Positions 30,096 through 33,042 of a stretch of DNA of 33,042 bases are shown here, one piece after another; position 1 is the first letter of the stretch, and every line of letters starts with the position of its first letter. Location of the stretch: contig WAMF01000003.1 in NCBI GenBank assembly GCA_015522475.1, positions 1-33,042 of the forward strand, in the 5' to 3' direction. This DNA is from Microcaldota archaeon. GTDB taxonomy: Archaea; Micrarchaeota; Micrarchaeia; Anstonellales; J096. A program made the position numbers and the translations under genes. The notes beneath the pieces are model-generated. The model was not told the DNA's origin. It ran no database searches and was given only the letters and a program-made list of their open reading frames with translations.

Positions 30096-31460
30096 ATGAA
30101 CGCAGAAGAGCTTTTAGACAATATCCATACCCAACGCATAAAGTGGGTACAGCTTCAATTTCCAGACGTAAACGGTACACTGAAAGCCAAAACTATAGGC
30201 GCGCAAACACTCACAGTGAATATGCTCAAGGAAGGCATTATTGAAGGTGATGTGGCAGGGCTCTTTTCTGAGTTTGGAGTCAACGACCTCATATTAGTGC
30301 CTAGAACAGAGACTTACGGCACGCTCCCATGGGGTGCAGAAACGGCTAGAATGCTGGCAAAGGTGAAAAAAGGCAAGGACGAGCGCTATTTGAAAGACAG
30401 CATGTATCCGCTCGAGAGAGCTCAAGCGGCCTTCGAGACGGCAGGCAAGGGAAGGCTAGCTGTAACTCAAGAGGTAAAGTTTTACTTCACCGACGGTATA
30501 ACCATAGATACAACACCAGGCAGAGAAGCTATAACATTCAATTCGAAGGAGGCGAAGTGGAATCCAGCTGCACTTAAGTCTGCATCCGGCTTTGCATTTG
30601 CCACAGACCCGCAAGACGCGTATTCTCTCGTGAGGCAACAGATAGCAGATAGCTTGAACACAGCCTTTGCGTACGTCGTGAGTGGGCATAGCCACGGAAG
30701 CGTAGCTGCTCAACAAAAAATAAGCTTGGATCAGCTCTCTCCGCTCGAGGCAGCAGATGCTTTTGCCACGCTGAAGCTTGTGGCAAGAGCCGCAGGTATG
30801 GTAAATTTAGCTATTCCTACATTTATGGCCCTACCCTTCTCGGCTGATGACGGGGCTGTGCCTAATGGATACAGGTTAAGCTTCTCTTCCTACCTAAAAG
30901 GCAGCAACGTCTTCTACGACGCTACAGACAAGCACGGCTTAAGCCAACTAGCCTACTACTTTATAGGTGGTATCCTAGAGCATGCCGAAGCGCTCTCGCT
31001 CTTCACAAACCCCACGGTCAACTCTCACAAGAGGCTATGGGTCGAACCCAAGTACAGCTCAGCAGGTGTCGGCGACGCCCATAACAGCGTAGACATCAAT
31101 CCTTCAAAGAGAGACTTCCACATAACACTGCAAAGCCCAGATCCCCTTGTCAATCCTTACTTAATGTTAGCAGCTGTCATTGCAGCTGGCGTCTACGGCA
31201 TAAAGAAGAAAACACAAGCTGATATCTTATCAGACAGCCCGCTTGTCTTAAGCGAATCGACAAGGAAGAGACATCATGCGACAGAGCTGCCAAGAACAGT
31301 AAGTGATGCGGTCTCTGCTTTAGACAGTGACAACGAGTTCCTCAACGGCATCTTTTCCACAGACATTGTCTACGCCTACACAGAGCTGCGCGTCCATGAG
31401 AACAAAGAAGCGAACTTTAGGCCATCCACCTACGAATACATGAAGTACTTCCACTTCTAG
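30096..31460 (+). CDS. Glutamine-synthetase-fold protein, probably catalytically inactive
   Basis: A 454-residue, full-length homologue of glutamine synthetase. Fold-level motifs persist: WVQLQFPDVNGTLK, AADAFATLK, PTFMALPF, FIGGILEHAEAL, TNPTVNSHKRL and SPDPLVNPYLMLAAVIAAGVYGI. Active-site residues, in E. coli numbering, are mostly replaced. Glu131 is Lys128, Glu212 is Gly201, Glu220 is Lys208, His269 is Arg260, Glu357 is Thr344 and Arg359 is Gln346. The Arg339/Arg344 region reads HNSVDINP. Glu129 (Glu126) and Arg321 (Arg313) remain. Metal and substrate sites are thus essentially gone although the frame is intact, pointing to a retained non-catalytic role (regulatory, scaffold or ligand sensor). 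The ATG at 30096 follows GGTG and a TATA box. Confidence 0.9.
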   Translation: MNAEELLDNIHTQRIKWVQLQFPDVNGTLKAKTIGAQTLTVNMLKEGIIEGDVAGLFSEFGVNDLILVPRTETYGTLPWGAETARMLAKVKKGKDERYLKDSMYPLERAQAAFETAGKGRLAVTQEVKFYFTDGITIDTTPGREAITFNSKEAKWNPAALKSASGFAFATDPQDAYSLVRQQIADSLNTAFAYVVSGHSHGSVAAQQKISLDQLSPLEAADAFATLKLVARAAGMVNLAIPTFMALPFSADDGAVPNGYRLSFSSYLKGSNVFYDATDKHGLSQLAYYFIGGILEHAEALSLFTNPTVNSHKRLWVEPKYSSAGVGDAHNSVDINPSKRDFHITLQSPDPLVNPYLMLAAVIAAGVYGIKKKTQADILSDSPLVLSESTRKRHHATELPRTVSDAVSALDSDNEFLNGIFSTDIVYAYTELRVHENKEANFRPSTYEYMKYFHF

Positions 31461-31539
31461 AGAATTGAAAGGCGAAGCAGGAAGAGTAGATTTAGAAGGC
31501 ATTTAGACGAGAATTTGGCGGAAAAGAAAGCAACGCGGT

Positions 31540-32601
31540 CTAAGATTTAGAGCCAAGCTTATCCAAAAGAGACAAATAAAGGCCTTCGACACGCTCGTTG
31601 TAAGTAGAGGCAAGCTCTTTGGCTTTCTCCTTCAACTCCTTTCTGTGTTCAAGACCATAAGCAAGTGCATCCATAAGCGTCGAGCCATCTTTGTACAAAA
31701 GAGCCTTATCGAGCTCCCCTACAAATTCAGAAGAGGGGCTATGTTCAGCCGCTACGACAGGATTGCCAGCAAACATATATTCGAGCGTAGGGAAGGGAAA
31801 GGCTTCATAACTAGGGACATCCACGAAGAGCTGGAGTTTTCTATAGGCTGAGATGCGTTCGGCAAATGGAAGTTTTTCAGCCTCTTTGACATCTGCATAG
31901 GATGAATTGCCGTTTATAGAGAACACTTTAACCTCCTTACCAAACCTATTAGCGATACTGTCCTTTCTAGAGAGCAAAATATCGAGCTCACTCGCCTTTT
32001 TAGACGAACCCACATAACCGATGTACTTGGGCTTAGCATTCTCCAAAGCAGGCTCTTGTATAGGCAAAGGAACAATGGAACTGCTGGAACTTCCCTTTAT
32101 CACATCTTTCATAGCCTCCTTTGCAAAACTCGTCGGAAAGGCAACTTCATCGAAGAATGCATAGAACCATCGTGCATACTTTACAGCCATATCCTTAAAT
32201 AGATGTGCAAGCTTGCCCTCGCCCTTGCCTTCCGACAAATGGAGAACACTCGTCACTGTAGCAACGCTGGGAATCTCTAAATCGCGGGCGCATGTAGCTG
32301 CAGCTAAGCCCATAGTCGCCACAGCAAAGTTGTGAATAGCGTCGATATTCAAACCAGAAACAATCTTCTTGGCTGAGAGAAAAGGTGAAAGAGACAGCCT
32401 AAACTGTGGATACTGTTTAAAATGGGCAGAAGTGAATGTAAAAACACCTTCCTCCTTGTTGGCTCTTGCCTTTTGCCTATTGGCTGCAGTGAACACGTAA
32501 ACCTTATGACCCGCTTTCTCGTATATACGCCTTACAAGACGCACGCTGTGCGCTATGAAGTTGTCCTCGAGATAAAAGTCGGTAAACAAGCCTATGCGCA
32601 T
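31540..32601 (-). CDS. GT4-type glycosyltransferase
   Basis: A 353-residue GT-B-fold sugar transferase. The N-terminal Rossmann half starts MRIGLFTDFYLEDNFIAHSVRLV with the usual loop facing the acceptor. The C-terminal half has KPKYIGYVG and the donor-binding E-rich motif SYEAFPFPTLEYMFAGNPVVAAEHS, a GT4-type variant of E-x7-E (EGfgxxxLEAmaxGxPVi). Members add sugars to lipids, glycans or proteins. The best guess here is surface glycan or glycolipid synthesis; the acceptor and donor are unknown. The start ATG 32601 lies 26 bases from a TATA box (32623-32631); the ATG at 32676 upstream is rejected. Confidence 0.85.
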   Translation of the reverse strand: MRIGLFTDFYLEDNFIAHSVRLVRRIYEKAGHKVYVFTAANRQKARANKEEGVFTFTSAHFKQYPQFRLSLSPFLSAKKIVSGLNIDAIHNFAVATMGLAAATCARDLEIPSVATVTSVLHLSEGKGEGKLAHLFKDMAVKYARWFYAFFDEVAFPTSFAKEAMKDVIKGSSSSSIVPLPIQEPALENAKPKYIGYVGSSKKASELDILLSRKDSIANRFGKEVKVFSINGNSSYADVKEAEKLPFAERISAYRKLQLFVDVPSYEAFPFPTLEYMFAGNPVVAAEHSPSSEFVGELDKALLYKDGSTLMDALAYGLEHRKELKEKAKELASTYNERVEGLYLSLLDKLGSKS

Positions 32602-32622
32602 CGCTTTATTAGGATAGAGAAT

Positions 32623-32631
32623 GTTTAAAAG
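32623..32631 (-). promoter_or_regulatory. TATA-like box for the glycosyltransferase
   Basis: Minus-strand CTTTTAAAC is centred 26 bases before the ATG at 32601, supporting that start. Confidence 0.55.
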
Positions 32632-32674
32632 GGGTGTAGGCCGATAACAGCATAGTAACATGACAAAGGCAAAC

Positions 32675-32683
32675 ATTTAAAAA
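32675..32683 (+). promoter_or_regulatory. TATA-like box for the truncated orphan
   Basis: ATTTAAAAA is centred 31 bases before the ATG at 32710, predicting a leader of about 5 bases. Confidence 0.5.
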
Positions 32684-32709
32684 CATAACTTAGCACAAAT
32701 AATGCACAA

Positions 32710-33042
32710 ATGGCTGTAACTACTAAATTAAGTAAAGGAAGCAAACAGCAAAAATCGCCTAATTTAACATGGGCTAACTTGCTGCTTGACCATGAAGTCA
32801 TGGAATATTCTCTGGAGTTTGGTAAAAGAGCCTATATGCACGAATTTTTTTGGCAGCACAGAAATAAGGGCTTTGGGTCAGGATTCATATTTCCTCGAAT
32901 GACCTTCAAACAGTATTGTAACATTATTAAAAAAGATAAAGATAGAATTAATAAGATTGTAACTCCGGAGGTAAATCATGCTCAGTTACTACCCATATTC
33001 ATAAAAAGCTTAAATCACTATACCAACCTAAAAAATCCCAAT
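32710..33042 (+). CDS. Orphan protein, truncated by the right edge
   Basis: An ATG-initiated frame stays open for 111 codons to the last base of the window. It begins MAVTTKLSKGSKQQKSPN, then has a mixed helical region (NLLLDHEVMEYSLEFGKRAYMHEFF in two parts) and FRxMTFKQY-like aromatic and basic stretches. I recognise no family. AT-rich codon use resembles the accessory genes at 4391-9582. The TATA box and the long unbroken frame support a real gene; the 3' part is outside the window. Confidence 0.65.
   Translation, partial: MAVTTKLSKGSKQQKSPNLTWANLLLDHEVMEYSLEFGKRAYMHEFFWQHRNKGFGSGFIFPRMTFKQYCNIIKKDKDRINKIVTPEVNHAQLLPIFIKSLNHYTNLKNPN

Noticed and set aside
1-33042. CRISPR array, insertion sequence or transposase
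   Set aside because: No regularly spaced repeats and no transposase motif were seen on either strand; the only tandem repeats are pairs or triplets of 8-17 bases.

Overview
The window comes from an archaeon. It encodes archaeal-type information-processing proteins (aIF1A, aIF2-beta, RIO1 kinase, NMD3, a 20S proteasome beta subunit), a form III-like RuBisCO, a UbiA-type prenyltransferase of the kind used for ether lipids, and a pilin-like protein with a class III signal peptide. Many genes have an A/T-rich TATA-like box about 26 bases before the start codon, which implies leaderless transcripts. Very basic tails, compact overlapping genes and orphan proteins suggest a DPANN-type lineage, but this is inference and the phylum cannot be fixed from this window.

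Layout. 1-9600 is an accessory-looking block: a partial two-module repeat protein, a HerA/VirB4-like P-loop ATPase, a C39-peptidase-like protein, an orphan protein, a membrane-anchored transglutaminase-like protein, and a 1141-residue coiled-coil orphan. The block abuts the 3' end of a tRNA-Pro gene (9756-9828, minus), a classic integration position, although no integrase is visible. 9830-17190 is core-like: a possible structured RNA, UbiA, RIO1, aIF1A/aIF2-beta divergent from the proteasome beta subunit, a DNA-methylase-like enzyme, and NMD3 divergent from RuBisCO. 17386-25185 is a long run of minus-strand genes: a duplicated NitT/TauT-type permease, an ABC ATPase whose catalytic motifs are all altered, a possible 39-residue ORF, a stand-alone AAA-associated C-terminal domain protein, a PAS-like protein, an orphan, a second repeat protein paralogous to the one at the left edge, and an arginase/agmatinase-family enzyme. 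25194-33042 holds two small orphans, SufC, a pilin-like protein translationally coupled to a four-CBS protein with an HPF-like tail, a secreted orphan, a candidate C/D-box sRNA, a glutamine-synthetase-fold protein that has lost nearly all catalytic residues, a GT4-type glycosyltransferase and a truncated orphan.

Main points of interest. (1) Two apparent pseudoenzymes, a full-length GS homologue and a full-length ABC ATPase, both without frameshifts. (2) A textbook C/D-box guide RNA with two 12-nt guides, one of which complements the conserved 3' end of 16S rRNA. (3) Several divergent gene pairs that appear to share one palindromic TATA box. (4) A possible tRNA-Pro-linked island carrying a DNA-translocase-like ATPase and two papain/transglutaminase-fold proteins. 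(5) Two inverted paralogues of a repeat family about 18 kb apart.
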